Source: an uncultured Blastocatellia bacterium (GTDB lineage Bacteria; Acidobacteriota; Blastocatellia; Chloracidobacteriales; Chloracidobacteriaceae). From it: a stretch of 64,000 bases of DNA. The notes under the pieces are model-generated. The model had not been told where the DNA came from, made no database searches, and worked only from the letters and a program-made list of their open reading frames with translations. How positions within the stretch are numbered: the stretch's first letter is position 1; each line of letters begins with the position of its first letter. Below are positions 17,878 to 27,133 of the stretch, piece after piece. The stretch is from contig CALGZC010000004.1 of the NCBI GenBank assembly GCA_937934745.1, forward strand, positions 1-64,000, read 5' to 3'. The position numbers and the translations under genes are program-made.

Positions 17878-18399
17878 CTAGTTGAGCCGACATTGAAGCC
17901 GGCGAATTGCCTTTTTGGCAGCGGCGTACTCTGGGTAGTACGCCAAAGCCGTTGTGTACGCTTGCATGGCATCCAGCCAGCGTCCCTGAAACTCTAGCAC
18001 CCGTCCGTAGTTGCAGTACGGATAGAAATAACACTCATACCGCTTAGCCTGCATGGCGCGCTTAAGCCAGGGCGTTGCCGAAAGGGGATCGCCTCGCTCA
18101 ATCAAGTACGCGCCAATGTCGTTGTAGGGATTGCCAAAATCCGGATCAAGCTCAATTGCATGCAGACATTCCGCGATGGCGCGATCCAAATCTCCGAGGA
18201 GACTGTACGTCCACCCCAGAAAGGTGTGGGCCTCGGCCGTCGGATAGAGCGCAATCGAGCGTTCGTAAAGCTGGATCGCCTCTTCGAGTTTACCTTCCAT
18301 TTGCCGCCGGTATGCGGCCTGAAAGTAACGAGCTGCTTCCCGTTCGGCGACTTCATCGGTTGCCTCAAGATGCTCAAAATCGTCGCGCGTATCGCTCAT
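17878..18399 (-). CDS. TPR-repeat protein
   Basis: 173 residues with at least four tetratricopeptide repeats (AYRRQMEGKLEEAIQLYERS, TFLGWTYSLLGDLDRAIAEC, AYLIERGDPLSATPWLKRAM, GRVLEFQGRWLDAMQAYTTA), preceded by an acidic N-terminus. Such proteins bind partner proteins; none is indicated. The ATG at 18399 has GAGG nine bases upstream; seven codons more are open before it. It lies 22 bases after the exonuclease gene on the same strand. No signal peptide, so it is cytoplasmic. Confidence -1.
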   Translation of the reverse strand: MSDTRDDFEHLEATDEVAEREAARYFQAAYRRQMEGKLEEAIQLYERSIALYPTAEAHTFLGWTYSLLGDLDRAIAECLHAIELDPDFGNPYNDIGAYLIERGDPLSATPWLKRAMQAKRYECYFYPYCNYGRVLEFQGRWLDAMQAYTTALAYYPEYAAAKKAIRRLQCRLN

Positions 18400-18421
18400 C
18401 GTGTTGATCCTCGTTGGCAAC

Positions 18422-19261
18422 TCACCGTGCGTTGCCGGTGTCCTCAGGCCGATGTGCTCGCCGTCCTTTTGTCATAAAAGCCGCAACTGCTTCAACCGAA
18501 GTCTGTCCTTGGTCGGTTAGCTGATTCAACAATCGCAGGAAAAGCTCGGCAGTCGCAAGTGCATCTCCCGGTGCGCGGTGGCACGCCGTATGGGGAATCT
18601 GTAAATGCGCTGCGATGGCGCCCAGACGGTAGCTGGTCAGTCCGGGTATGAGGCGGCGCGTCAGTTGGACTGTACACAAGGTCGGTGCCGTCCAGACAAA
18701 AGTCGCATCTACCCGCGTCAACTCGGCGGTGAGAAAGCGACGGTCAAAGGCCGCATTGTGGGCAACCACAACAGCGCTCGCGAGCCGCCGCTGGACTTCC
18801 TGGGCAATGGCGGCAAAGGGTGGAGCGTTAGCAACCATCGCATTTGTAATACCGGTTAGGTCAGTAATCGCCAGTGGGATCGGCTCGCCAGGGTTGACCA
18901 GACTCGCAAAGTTCTCGGTGATGCGACCCCGCTCGATGGTGACACAGGCAATCTCGGTCACACGCCCCTGGGGCGCTTTACAGCCTGTCGTTTCAACATC
19001 CACCACGACAAAGCGCGCTTCGGTCAGCGGTGTGGACGCGATAGGTAGTGCTTCCGTCAGTGGCTGCCAGCGAAGACGGCAATCTGCGCCCAGGACGGCT
19101 TCGGGGATTTGCGCCAGCAGAGGCTGGAGAATCCGGCGCACTTGCTCAGGCGATGCCCGAGGTGCTTTGAGGAGATCGCGGCCAAGCGTGGTCAGATCAA
19201 CCGGGCCGCGCGCTGCGGTCAAACGTGTCCGAAGTTCGTGCAGGAGAGGCTGGGAACTCAT
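18422..19261 (-). CDS. DnaQ-family 3'-5' exonuclease
   Basis: 279 residues. The DEDDh exonuclease core is complete: Exo I VVVDVETTG, Exo II VAHNAAFDRRFL, Exo III CHRAPGDALATAEL, with the catalytic His in HRAPGD. An extra 85-residue N-terminal helical region precedes it, as in the epsilon-like proteins of several phyla. It trims 3' ends in DNA repair, or proofreads as a stand-alone epsilon-like subunit; sequence alone cannot tell. Start at the second of two close ATGs (19261). Divergent from the methionine gene. Confidence -1.
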   Translation of the reverse strand: MSSQPLLHELRTRLTAARGPVDLTTLGRDLLKAPRASPEQVRRILQPLLAQIPEAVLGADCRLRWQPLTEALPIASTPLTEARFVVVDVETTGCKAPQGRVTEIACVTIERGRITENFASLVNPGEPIPLAITDLTGITNAMVANAPPFAAIAQEVQRRLASAVVVAHNAAFDRRFLTAELTRVDATFVWTAPTLCTVQLTRRLIPGLTSYRLGAIAAHLQIPHTACHRAPGDALATAELFLRLLNQLTDQGQTSVEAVAAFMTKGRRAHRPEDTGNAR

Positions 19262-19409
19262 CGGCACGGCAAGCCTTCGCTGTCCGCCTGGAGGTGATCC
19301 CGACCCATCGCTGTTTCGCTACCGAGTTGCATCGTTGCCAACCTTCCATAAGAATCGGTCTCTTCAGCCCCGAACCTGGCCCTGTAATCCCAGCAAAGCG
19401 CTGCCAACC

Positions 19410-21257
19410 ATGAAAGCTCTGAAGCCATTTCGTGAACTCCTCGCCGCCGGCGGTATCCACCTCTTTGATGGTGCAATGGGAACGATGCTCTATGCCAAAG
19501 GGGTGTACGTCAACCGGTGCTACGATGAGATTTCACTCTCCAATCCGGCGCTAGTGCAGGAGGTCCACCGCGAGTATGCCAAAGCCGGTGCGGAGATTGT
19601 CCAGACCAACACCTTCGGCGCAAATCGCCCAAAGCTCGAAGCCCACGGATTTCAGGATCGTGTGCAAGAGATTAACTACAAGGCAGCCAAGCTTGCCCGC
19701 GAGGCAGTCGGTCCGCAGGTGTACGTCGCCGGCTCAATCGGGCCGCTCGGTATCCGGATCGAACCCTGGGGACCGACCTCATTTGAGGAGGCGAAAGCCT
19801 TCTTTCGCGAACAGGCCGAAGCCCTGCTGGACGGGGGCGTGGACTTGATCGTGCTCGAAACCTTCACCGACCTGACCGAAATTCGGCAAGCACTGGCGGC
19901 CGTGCGCGAGCTGTCGCCTGATTTGCCGGTGGTTGCCCAAATGACCGTCGGCGAAGACGGGACGACCGGTTATGGGACGGCACCGGAAACTTTTACCAAG
20001 CGTCTTGACGAATGGGGTGCGGATGTCATCGGCCTCAACTGTAGCGTCGGTCCGAAGCCGATGCTGGAAGCCATTGAACGCATGGCGGCCGTGACCGAAA
20101 AGCCCCTGTCTGCCCAGCCGAATGCCGGTCTGCCCCAGGACCTCCATGGGCGCAAAATTTACCTTTGTTCGCCGGAGTATATGGCGAAGTATGCCCGGCG
20201 ATTTATTCAGGCCGGCGTCCGGTTTATCGGTGGCTGCTGTGGCACAACACCGGAACACATCAAAACCCTCAAGGCGGCTGTGCGGGCGCTGTCGCCGGCG
20301 AAGCGCCTTGAGCCTGTAATTCAAATTGCTGAAGCAAAGCTCCCTGACGTGCGGATCACGCCGACCGAGGAAAAGTCCCGCTTCGCACGGAAGATCGTCC
20401 ACGGAGAGTTTGTCACCAGTGTCGAGATTGTCCCCCCACGCGGCTGCGATCCCACCAAAATGCTCGAAGGCGTACGCCTGCTCAAGGAGGCAGGGGTGGA
20501 CGCCGTCAATGTTCCCGACGGCCCGCGCGCGCAGTCCCGTATGAGTGCCATTGCCACGTCGCTCATTATCGAACAGCAGGTCGGCATCGAAACCGTGACG
20601 CACTATTGCTGCCGCGACCGCAATCTGCTGGGGATGACCTCAGACCTGCTCGGCGCGGCGGGACTCGGTCTGCGCAACATTCTGATCATCACCGGCGATC
20701 CGCCGAAGATGGGGCCTTACCCGGACGCCACGGCCGTCTTCGACATTGACTCCATCGGACTGACCAACATGGTCAAACGCCTCAATCTGGGACTTGACCT
20801 AGGCGGGAACGCCATCGGGCAGCCGACCTCGTACTTTATCGGCGTCGGCGTCAACCCCTGCGCGGTTGACTTGGACTATGAGATTCGCCGGTTTGAGTAC
20901 AAAGTCGAAGCCGGGGCCGAGTTTGCCGTCACGCAGCCGATCTTCGATGTGGCCATGTTTCGGGCTTTTCTCAAGCGGATTGCGCACTGCCGGATTCCCA
21001 TCATTGCCGGCATCTGGCCGCTAACGAGCTACCGGAACGCAGAATTTTTGAGCAATGAAGTGCCGGGCGTGGTGGTGTCGCCGGAGATTCTCGAACGGAT
21101 GCGACGGGCCAATGCCTCGCCGGAGGACGGACAGCGGGAAGGGTTGGCGATTGCCCGCGAAATGCTGGCTGAAGTCCGCGACCTGGTGCAGGGGGTTCAG
21201 GTGAGCGCACCGTTTGGACGTGTGGCCTACGCGCTGGAGGTTTTCAGTGTCCTATGA
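19410..21257 (+). CDS. bifunctional homocysteine S-methyltransferase / methylenetetrahydrofolate reductase
   Basis: 615 residues with two fused enzymes, as in Bacillus YitJ. Residues 1-300: homocysteine S-methyltransferase barrel, start FDGAMGTMLYAKG, zinc-binding Cys in GLNCSVGPK and the pair in GGCCGTTPEH. Residues 330-615: MTHFR barrel, with EIVPPRGCDPTKM, NVPDGPRAQSRMS, HYCCRDRN, ITGDPPKMG and TQPIFD. It links the folate one-carbon pool to methionine. The ATG at 19410 is set by homology; the frame is open for 250 codons upstream as a shadow of the exonuclease gene. No riboswitch is recognisable in the 148-base leader. Confidence -1.
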   Translation: MKALKPFRELLAAGGIHLFDGAMGTMLYAKGVYVNRCYDEISLSNPALVQEVHREYAKAGAEIVQTNTFGANRPKLEAHGFQDRVQEINYKAAKLAREAVGPQVYVAGSIGPLGIRIEPWGPTSFEEAKAFFREQAEALLDGGVDLIVLETFTDLTEIRQALAAVRELSPDLPVVAQMTVGEDGTTGYGTAPETFTKRLDEWGADVIGLNCSVGPKPMLEAIERMAAVTEKPLSAQPNAGLPQDLHGRKIYLCSPEYMAKYARRFIQAGVRFIGGCCGTTPEHIKTLKAAVRALSPAKRLEPVIQIAEAKLPDVRITPTEEKSRFARKIVHGEFVTSVEIVPPRGCDPTKMLEGVRLLKEAGVDAVNVPDGPRAQSRMSAIATSLIIEQQVGIETVTHYCCRDRNLLGMTSDLLGAAGLGLRNILIITGDPPKMGPYPDATAVFDIDSIGLTNMVKRLNLGLDLGGNAIGQPTSYFIGVGVNPCAVDLDYEIRRFEYKVEAGAEFAVTQPIFDVAMFRAFLKRIAHCRIPIIAGIWPLTSYRNAEFLSNEVPGVVVSPEILERMRRANASPEDGQREGLAIAREMLAEVRDLVQGVQVSAPFGRVAYALEVFSVL

Positions 21258-21291
21258 CGCGGCGGCACACGGAAAGCAGCCCAGCCCTGGC

Positions 21292-22746
21292 TTACCAATA
21301 CGCCACCAGCCGCAGCCACAGCACGCCAACCGTCAGCCATACCGCAAGGTTCACCAGCGACGCCACCCATCCCAGCCGCCACCAGGTGCGCTGACTGACA
21401 TAACCGGCGGCAAAATAGATCGGTGCGGGTGTCGTGCCGTAGTGCGTCAACCCCGCGCATAGGTTAGAGGCATAGGCCAGAACAAAGGCGGCTAACAGCG
21501 GCGGCGTTCCGGCGGCCAGCAACACAACCAGGAACGGTACGTACATTGCCGTTGCGTGGGCCGTGATGCTGGCAAAAGCGTAATGGGCGTAGAAGTAAGC
21601 CACGACCAAAACCAGTCCGGCGACAGGCCAGGCCCACCCCGCCGCCTGGCCGGCTACAGCACGTGCAAACCGCTCCGTCAGCCCCGTCTCGCCCAAAGCT
21701 TCCGCAAGGCGAACCAGTCCGCCGTACCAGAGAAAGACATCCCAGGCGAAGCGCTCGCCGGTCACATCGGCCCACGTCAGAACTCCGGTCAGCAACAGCG
21801 CACCTACGCCGATCAGCGCTACAACGGCATAGTTGAGAAGGCCTTCCAAAGCCATACTGCGCCACAGGGCCGCTGCCCCGGGGAGCGTCGGCAGCAGCCA
21901 GAGGACAACGATGCCGACGAGTACACCGGCGAGAACACACTCATCCCGACTGACCGGCCCAAGCCGATTGAGTTCTGCCTGGGCCAGGCGGGAAGCCTCA
22001 GGCGTGTGCTTGATCTCTGGGGGAAACAGGCGGTACAGCAGCGGCGGCACAAGGGCCAGGGAAATGAGCGCCGGCAGGCAACCACCGATAAACCAGCTGC
22101 TGTAGGTTAGTTTCACCCCGGCAGTGGTCTTGGCCAGCTTGGCAATGAGGATGTTTGAGGCCTGTCCGGTGAGAAACAGAGCGCAGGCAATGACCTCGCA
22201 CTGATACACCATCACGACCAGAAATGCGCCCAGTCGCCGCGCCGTTGCTCCGGGGCGAGAGTCATAAGCTTCGGCGATGCTCTGCACAATCGGAAATAGC
22301 ACGCCGCCGGCACGCGCGCCGTTGGACGGAATGGCAGCCGCCAAAACCACATCGGCCGCGACCAGCGCGTAGCCTAAGCCGAGCGTTCGTCGTCCCAGTA
22401 CGCGGATAAACCAGAAGGCAAGGCGGCGTCCGAAGCCGGTGCGCGTCATAGCGCGTGCCATCAAGCACGCTGCCAGGACAAGCCAGACCGTCGGATCGCC
22501 GTAACCGGCCAGGGCCGATTTCGGTGGCAGAGCGCCGGTAGCGGCGGCCGCTACCACGCCGAGCAGCACCACGAGACCGCCAGGTGCTGATTGGAACACG
22601 AGACCGCCGATGACGGCAGCGAAAATTCCTGCCAGCAGACGCGCCTCGGCAGCAAGATCGGCCGGGCAGAGTATCCAGGCCGCACTGCCAACGGCAAGCG
22701 GCGCCAGCCGGTGCCAGAGCGTGGGGACAATGGTCAGTTGCGTCAT
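21292..22746 (-). CDS. DASS-family (SLC13) dicarboxylate/sulfate-type anion transporter
   Basis: 484 residues, hydrophobic throughout, with about 12 membrane segments. The two conserved Ser-Asn type motifs of the divalent-anion/sodium symporter family appear as IPSNGARAGGVLFPI in the first half and LTHYGTTPAPIYF in the second. Chloroplast-type 2-oxoglutarate/malate translocators and bacterial CitT/TtdT belong here, so a C4-C5 dicarboxylate is the likely substrate. The ATG at 22746 has GGAG upstream; the longer frame upstream is charged and unlikely. It meets the methionine gene end to end. Confidence -1.
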   Translation of the reverse strand: MTQLTIVPTLWHRLAPLAVGSAAWILCPADLAAEARLLAGIFAAVIGGLVFQSAPGGLVVLLGVVAAAATGALPPKSALAGYGDPTVWLVLAACLMARAMTRTGFGRRLAFWFIRVLGRRTLGLGYALVAADVVLAAAIPSNGARAGGVLFPIVQSIAEAYDSRPGATARRLGAFLVVMVYQCEVIACALFLTGQASNILIAKLAKTTAGVKLTYSSWFIGGCLPALISLALVPPLLYRLFPPEIKHTPEASRLAQAELNRLGPVSRDECVLAGVLVGIVVLWLLPTLPGAAALWRSMALEGLLNYAVVALIGVGALLLTGVLTWADVTGERFAWDVFLWYGGLVRLAEALGETGLTERFARAVAGQAAGWAWPVAGLVLVVAYFYAHYAFASITAHATAMYVPFLVVLLAAGTPPLLAAFVLAYASNLCAGLTHYGTTPAPIYFAAGYVSQRTWWRLGWVASLVNLAVWLTVGVLWLRLVAYW

Positions 22747-22797
22747 GCGGAGCTTGCTCCGAGGGCATTCTAGGGTTGGCGATAACAATAGCCGTAG

Positions 22798-22813
22798 CTT
22801 ATTCTTAAATAAG
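22798..22813. promoter_or_regulatory. AT-rich palindrome between divergent genes
   Basis: CTTATT-CTTA-AATAAG lies in the short AT-rich stretch between the anion transporter and acyl-CoA dehydrogenase genes, a plausible operator or part of overlapping divergent promoters. Direct evidence is only the symmetry. Confidence -1.
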
Positions 22814-22904
22814 GTTATTTTATAGCGCCGAACTTGTGTGAGGCAGTTCGGCCGGGTGTCCAAATTGTTTCCGCCGGTTTTTGCGGCAGTCAGGAGTAGC
22901 ATGT

Positions 22905-24059
22905 ATGGGCCTTATGCAGATTGACCTCACTGAAGAGCAGTCCCGCATCAAGTTTTCCGTCCGCGAGTTTGCCGAAGCTGAGATTGCGCCCCACGTGATG
23001 ACGTGGGATGAACCACAGCAGTTCCCCTTGGAACTCCAGCCTAAACTGGCCGCAATGGGGTTGATGGGCATCCTCATTCCCGAAGCCTACGGCGGGTCGG
23101 GGTTGGGGTATGCCGAGTATGTGACCATTATCGAGGAATTGGCGCGGGTGGACCCGTCCGTGGCGCTTGGGGTTGCCGCCCACAATTCGCTCGGCACCAA
23201 TCATATCTTCCTGGCCGGGACAGAAGCCCAGCGCCAAGCCTTCGTCCCGCCGCTAGCACGTGGTGAGCAGTTGAGCGCCTGGGCGCTAACCGAACCCGGT
23301 TCTGGGAGTGACGCCGCCGGTTTGGCAACGACGGCCGTGCGGCAGAACGGCTATTTTGTGCTCAACGGCAACAAAAACTTCATCACCCATGCCAGCTACG
23401 CCGACACCTGTGTTGTTCTGGCCAACACCGATCACTCCAAAGGTACGCACGGCATTTCGGCGTTTATCGTACCGACCGATACCCCGGGTTTCGTGCGTGG
23501 CAAAAAAGAAAACAAGCTGGGCATGCGTGCTTCTGACACAGCAAGTCTGGCCTTTGTGGACCTTAAGGTGCCGGCCGAGAACCTACTCGGCCGGGAAAAC
23601 GAAGGCTTTGTGGATGCGCTGAAGATTCTTGACGGCGGGCGGATTTCAATTGCTGCGCTTTCTGTCGGTATCGCCCAGGGAGCGTATGAGGCGGCGCTGC
23701 GTTATGCCAAGGAGCGGCATGCCTTCGGACGCCCAATTGCCGAGTTTCAGGCGACGCAGTGGAAACTGGCCGACATGGCGACGCAGATCGAAGCTGCGCG
23801 CTTGCTGACGTGGCGTGCCGCACTGTTGAAAGACGCCGGTAAACGGACAACCTGCGAATCGGCAATGGCCAAGCTCTACGCTTCAGAAGTTGCTGTCAGA
23901 GTTGCCGAGGAAGCCATCCAGATTCACGGCGGCTACGGTTACACCAAGGAGTATCCGGTGGAGAAGTTCTGGCGGGATGCCAAGCTCTGCACGATTGGCG
24001 AAGGGACATCCGAAATCCAGCGGCTGGTCATTGCACGCGAGATTTTGCAGCATCGCTGA
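22905..24059 (+). CDS. acyl-CoA dehydrogenase
   Basis: 384 residues. FAD enzyme that introduces the alpha-beta double bond in acyl-CoA. Visible: [12 protein letters not shown], the flavin-binding [15 protein letters not shown], the [11 protein letters not shown] segment, [11 protein letters not shown], and the C-terminal [21 protein letters not shown] that contains the catalytic Glu of the short/medium-chain type, ending [17 protein letters not shown]. Chain length is not readable. Start at the ATG 22905 after AGGAG; a second ATG three codons on is possible. No electron-transfer flavoprotein genes are adjacent. Confidence -1.
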   Translation: MGLMQIDLTEEQSRIKFSVREFAEAEIAPHVMTWDEPQQFPLELQPKLAAMGLMGILIPEAYGGSGLGYAEYVTIIEELARVDPSVALGVAAHNSLGTNHIFLAGTEAQRQAFVPPLARGEQLSAWALTEPGSGSDAAGLATTAVRQNGYFVLNGNKNFITHASYADTCVVLANTDHSKGTHGISAFIVPTDTPGFVRGKKENKLGMRASDTASLAFVDLKVPAENLLGRENEGFVDALKILDGGRISIAALSVGIAQGAYEAALRYAKERHAFGRPIAEFQATQWKLADMATQIEAARLLTWRAALLKDAGKRTTCESAMAKLYASEVAVRVAEEAIQIHGGYGYTKEYPVEKFWRDAKLCTIGEGTSEIQRLVIAREILQHR

Positions 24060-24387
24060 CGGCGGCAACCCATACGTCCTGAGCGCTGCACCGGGTCACA
24101 GGCGGAGCAGACGGGATTCCGACTACAGGCGGCGCTGCCTATGTCAAAGCAACGCGTCTCGAAAGAGTAGCCGGTGTGGCGGCAGCCTCAGGTCGCGGCC
24201 GCCCGTCCAAAGCGGGTGGCCGCGTATTCCTCAGCCCGCACCGATCTGGTCGTCTGCGCGCCGGCGGTGCGGCCATCAGGGTTTCCGGTGCAGAACGCAA
24301 GCAGGGGATGCCAAACGGTATCCGGTGAACGTCGTTCTAAGGACCGTCGAAAAGAGGGCAAGCCGTTGCCCGCCTACGGTGCGCACA
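24060..24387. other. intergenic region between convergent genes, nothing recognised
   Basis: 328 bases between the ends of the acyl-CoA dehydrogenase and ilvE genes. No gene-like frame, RNA or clear terminator hairpin seen. Confidence -1.
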
Positions 24388-25359
24388 TTAACGGCTGCAG
24401 GCTGCCAGATAAGGTGCCGCTTCTTCCCGCGCCGGCGCCGACATACGACAGGGCAGCACCCAGTGCCCATAACCGGCCAGGCGTCCCCGTACGACATCGC
24501 CGTAGAGCGTCTGGAGGCGGCGTGTCAGCGGACCGGGTTGCCCATCGCCAATCGTCCGCCGATCCACCGAGCCAATGGCGGCAATCTGCGCTCCCGTCCC
24601 ACAGAAGAACACCTCGTCGGCAATGTACAGCTCTGACCGGTCAATCGGACGGAACTCCGTCTCGATACCGAGTTCTCGCTGCGCTAACTCGACTACAGTA
24701 TGGCGTGTGATGCCTTCCAAGATGTCGGCGTAAATCGGTGTTGTCACAAGTTTGCCGTCTCGGACGATAAACAGGTTCATCGCCGCCCCCTCGGCGACTT
24801 TGCCGGCGGAATTCAGGACAATAGCTTCGTCATAACCATTGTCGCGGGCTTCTGTCGCAGCCAGCGCGGAGTTGACGTACGCCCCGCAAATTTTCCCCCG
24901 CGCCGGAATGGCATTGTCTTCGATGCGCCGCCAGGACGAAACACCGACCGCCAGCGGCCGGCTCGTATCCACATAGTCGTGCATTGGAACAACAAACATC
25001 GTGAAATCGTCCCCAGGCGAGAGTTTGGTACCGATTTGACGCGCCGTTTTGTAAGCTAACGGGCGTACATAGACATTTTCACAGTACCCATTTCGCCGGA
25101 CGAGTTCAGCCGTCAACTCACACAGCATCTCCGCGTCATAGGGAAGCTGCATCTTGAGCAGGGCGGCATTGCGGAGGAGACGGACGAAGTGCTCACGTGG
25201 ACGAAACAGGTACACTTCTCCGTCATCCGCGTTCCAGTAACCGCGAATACCCTCGAAGACGGCCGTGCCGTAGTTAAACGCATGCGTCATGATGTTGATG
25301 TTAGCTTCGGCCAGAGGCACAAAGCGTCCCTCAAAAAAGGCAATTTCACAATGGCGCAT
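24388..25359 (-). CDS. ilvE: branched-chain amino acid aminotransferase
   Basis: Fold-type IV PLP enzyme that makes leucine, isoleucine and valine from their keto acids. 323 residues: ANINIMTHAFNYGTAVFEGIRG at the N-terminus, the Schiff-base lysine in ARGKICGAYVNS (K156), EGAAMNLFIVRDG, DILEGITRHTV, and FFCGTGAQIAAIGSVD. The C-terminus is some 15 residues longer than usual. Start ATG 25359 with GGGAG upstream. Stands alone. Confidence -1.
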   Translation of the reverse strand: MRHCEIAFFEGRFVPLAEANINIMTHAFNYGTAVFEGIRGYWNADDGEVYLFRPREHFVRLLRNAALLKMQLPYDAEMLCELTAELVRRNGYCENVYVRPLAYKTARQIGTKLSPGDDFTMFVVPMHDYVDTSRPLAVGVSSWRRIEDNAIPARGKICGAYVNSALAATEARDNGYDEAIVLNSAGKVAEGAAMNLFIVRDGKLVTTPIYADILEGITRHTVVELAQRELGIETEFRPIDRSELYIADEVFFCGTGAQIAAIGSVDRRTIGDGQPGPLTRRLQTLYGDVVRGRLAGYGHWVLPCRMSAPAREEAAPYLAACSR

Positions 25360-25465
25360 GGGCTAATTCTCCCTTGAGAATCAAACTGACTTCGACCGGC
25401 ATACACGCTCAACTAAGCCAATCGTTTAAAAATCTCAATCTGCGCGTTATGCTGACTGACGCGCG

Positions 25466-27004
25466 TTACACAAGCGGTACCGTGCAACTGTGAAAGCGAT
25501 CGGCCGTTCGGGTTACTGCGCGGCTGAGCATGGCCTTGGCGGTTGCACCGATAATCCGCAGGCCGCGCTCGATGTCTTCCAACGTGACGTGGCCGTAGCT
25601 GAGGCGCAGGGTATTTCGCTGTGGATTGTCACAGTAAAACAACCGCCCCCGACTGAAAACAACGCCTTGTTGGCGGACTTGGTACAACAACTCCGTAGCA
25701 TCGAGTGCGTTGGGCAGCGTGACCCACAAAAACAGTCCGCCTGCCGGCTTTGTCCATGTTGTTCCGGCCGGAAAGTCGGCGGCCAGTCGCGCCAGCATGG
25801 CGTCGCGCCGGGCGCGATAAATGGGACGAATTCGCTCCAGATGCGCTTCATAGCGTTTGCGCCGGCAGAAGTCCCACAGCGCCGATTGCAGTAGTGGAGA
25901 CGTTGTGATGTCGCTGTTTTGCTTAAACGCCGTCAGGCGCACGATGACCGGGCGGGCTGCCGCACACCATCCGATACGCAGGCCGGGTAACAGACTCTTT
26001 GAGAAATTGCTGACGTAGATGACGTGTTCGGTATCATCCAGGGCTTTCAGATGGGGCAACGAATCGCCGTCAAAGCGCAGGTGTGAGCCGTAGTCGTCCT
26101 CGATAATGGGCAGGTTGTACTCCTGTGCCAGCCCCAGCAGGCGGAGGCGACGCTCCCAGCTCAGGCAGGCCCCGGTTGGGTTTTGAAAGCTCGGCACAAC
26201 GTACACCAGCTTCGGGCGCTGCACCTTCAGGACGTTTTCCAGCACGTCCACGCACAAGCCCTGTTCATCGACCGGAATCGGTAGGAGGCGCGCCCCGGCC
26301 AGCGCAAAGGCCGTCATTGCCCCAGGATAGGTCGGATTCTCAATGGCCACAGCATCGCCGGGTGAAACCAACGCACGCGCAATCAAGTCCAGCGCCTGCT
26401 GGGAACCACTTGTCACGATAATGTTTTCGGTGGAGACCTGCGCGCCGCTTTCACACATGCGCCGCGCCAGATACTCGCGCAGCCGTTCATACCCGGCGAC
26501 CGGCCCATAGCGATAGACCTCATCCCCCAGCGTCCGTTCAGCAAAGTGCAGCGAATTGCGAAACTCGCGGGTTGGGAACGAAGTGGCGTCTGGAAACGAG
26601 CCGGAAAAGGAAATCACGTCGCGCAGCGTACTGACCTGATACAAATCAAGTAGTGACTCGACAACCGGACTCTGGGCGCGCTCGGAAAAGATGCCTTCCC
26701 AGACCATCTTGTGGGAGGGCGTGCGTTGGGGCACACGCCCTCCCGGTCGCGCAACCTCGGCAAGGGTCTGCCGGGCGACAAACGTTCCACGGCCGACAAA
26801 CGATTCCACCACCCCATCGGCCAGCAGTTCGTCGTAAGCCATTGCGACCGTACTCCGATTGACGCCGAGTTGCTGCGCCAGCTCACGCGTCGCCGGCAGG
26901 CGCGCACCGGGGGCCAGTTTGCCGTCCCGGATGGCCGCAAGGACGGCAGCCTTGATCTGCAAGTACACCGGCGTCTTGGCGTTGTGGTCGAGCGTAACGT
27001 GCAT
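25466..27004 (-). CDS. MocR-family transcriptional regulator (GntR HTH plus aminotransferase-like domain)
   Basis: 512 residues. Residues 1-75 form a GntR winged helix-turn-helix (TPVYLQIKAAVLAAIRDGKL, LPATRELAQQLGVNRSTVAMAYDEL, GRGTFVA). Residues 115-490 are a fold-type I aminotransferase-like domain with RYGPVAGYERLREYLA, NPTYPG, EDDYGSHLRFDG and the PLP lysine in SNFSKSLLPGLRIGW (K336). MocR proteins use PLP-bound amino compounds as effectors and often control the divergent neighbour, here the deacetylase-like gene; a perfect 9-bp inverted repeat lies between them. Known regulons include GABA, PLP and taurine genes; the effector here is unknown. Confidence -1.
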   Translation of the reverse strand: MHVTLDHNAKTPVYLQIKAAVLAAIRDGKLAPGARLPATRELAQQLGVNRSTVAMAYDELLADGVVESFVGRGTFVARQTLAEVARPGGRVPQRTPSHKMVWEGIFSERAQSPVVESLLDLYQVSTLRDVISFSGSFPDATSFPTREFRNSLHFAERTLGDEVYRYGPVAGYERLREYLARRMCESGAQVSTENIIVTSGSQQALDLIARALVSPGDAVAIENPTYPGAMTAFALAGARLLPIPVDEQGLCVDVLENVLKVQRPKLVYVVPSFQNPTGACLSWERRLRLLGLAQEYNLPIIEDDYGSHLRFDGDSLPHLKALDDTEHVIYVSNFSKSLLPGLRIGWCAAARPVIVRLTAFKQNSDITTSPLLQSALWDFCRRKRYEAHLERIRPIYRARRDAMLARLAADFPAGTTWTKPAGGLFLWVTLPNALDATELLYQVRQQGVVFSRGRLFYCDNPQRNTLRLSYGHVTLEDIERGLRIIGATAKAMLSRAVTRTADRFHSCTVPLV

Positions 27005-27082
27005 TCTGTGACAACAGTCCGGCAGGAAAGGCCGGATTGATTTTTACTGCTTGGCACAGCATCTTATGGCAAAGTAACGCGA

Positions 27083-27105
27083 AGAAAACAGCCAATCTGT
27101 TTTCT
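27083..27105. promoter_or_regulatory. perfect inverted repeat, candidate MocR operator
   Basis: AGAAAACAG (27083-27091), five bases CCAAT, then CTGTTTTCT (27097-27105). It lies 79 bases before the mocR start and 29 before the deacetylase start, the position expected for a shared operator. Confidence -1.
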
Positions 27106-27133
27106 CATCCCAGCCATTTCCCCCGCCCTCCCC

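Noticed and set aside
17517-17885. 122-codon plus-strand frame between the permease and TPR genes
   Set aside because: Cys/Arg/Ser/Pro-rich translation without motifs; opposite frames are equally open.
19268-19409. SAM or cobalamin riboswitch before the methionine fusion gene
   Set aside because: The leader is short and shows none of the conserved core sequences of these classes.
23890-24636. 248-codon plus-strand frame over the acyl-CoA dehydrogenase end and ilvE
   Set aside because: Arg/Ser/Pro-rich shadow translation overlapping two well-supported genes; no start signal.
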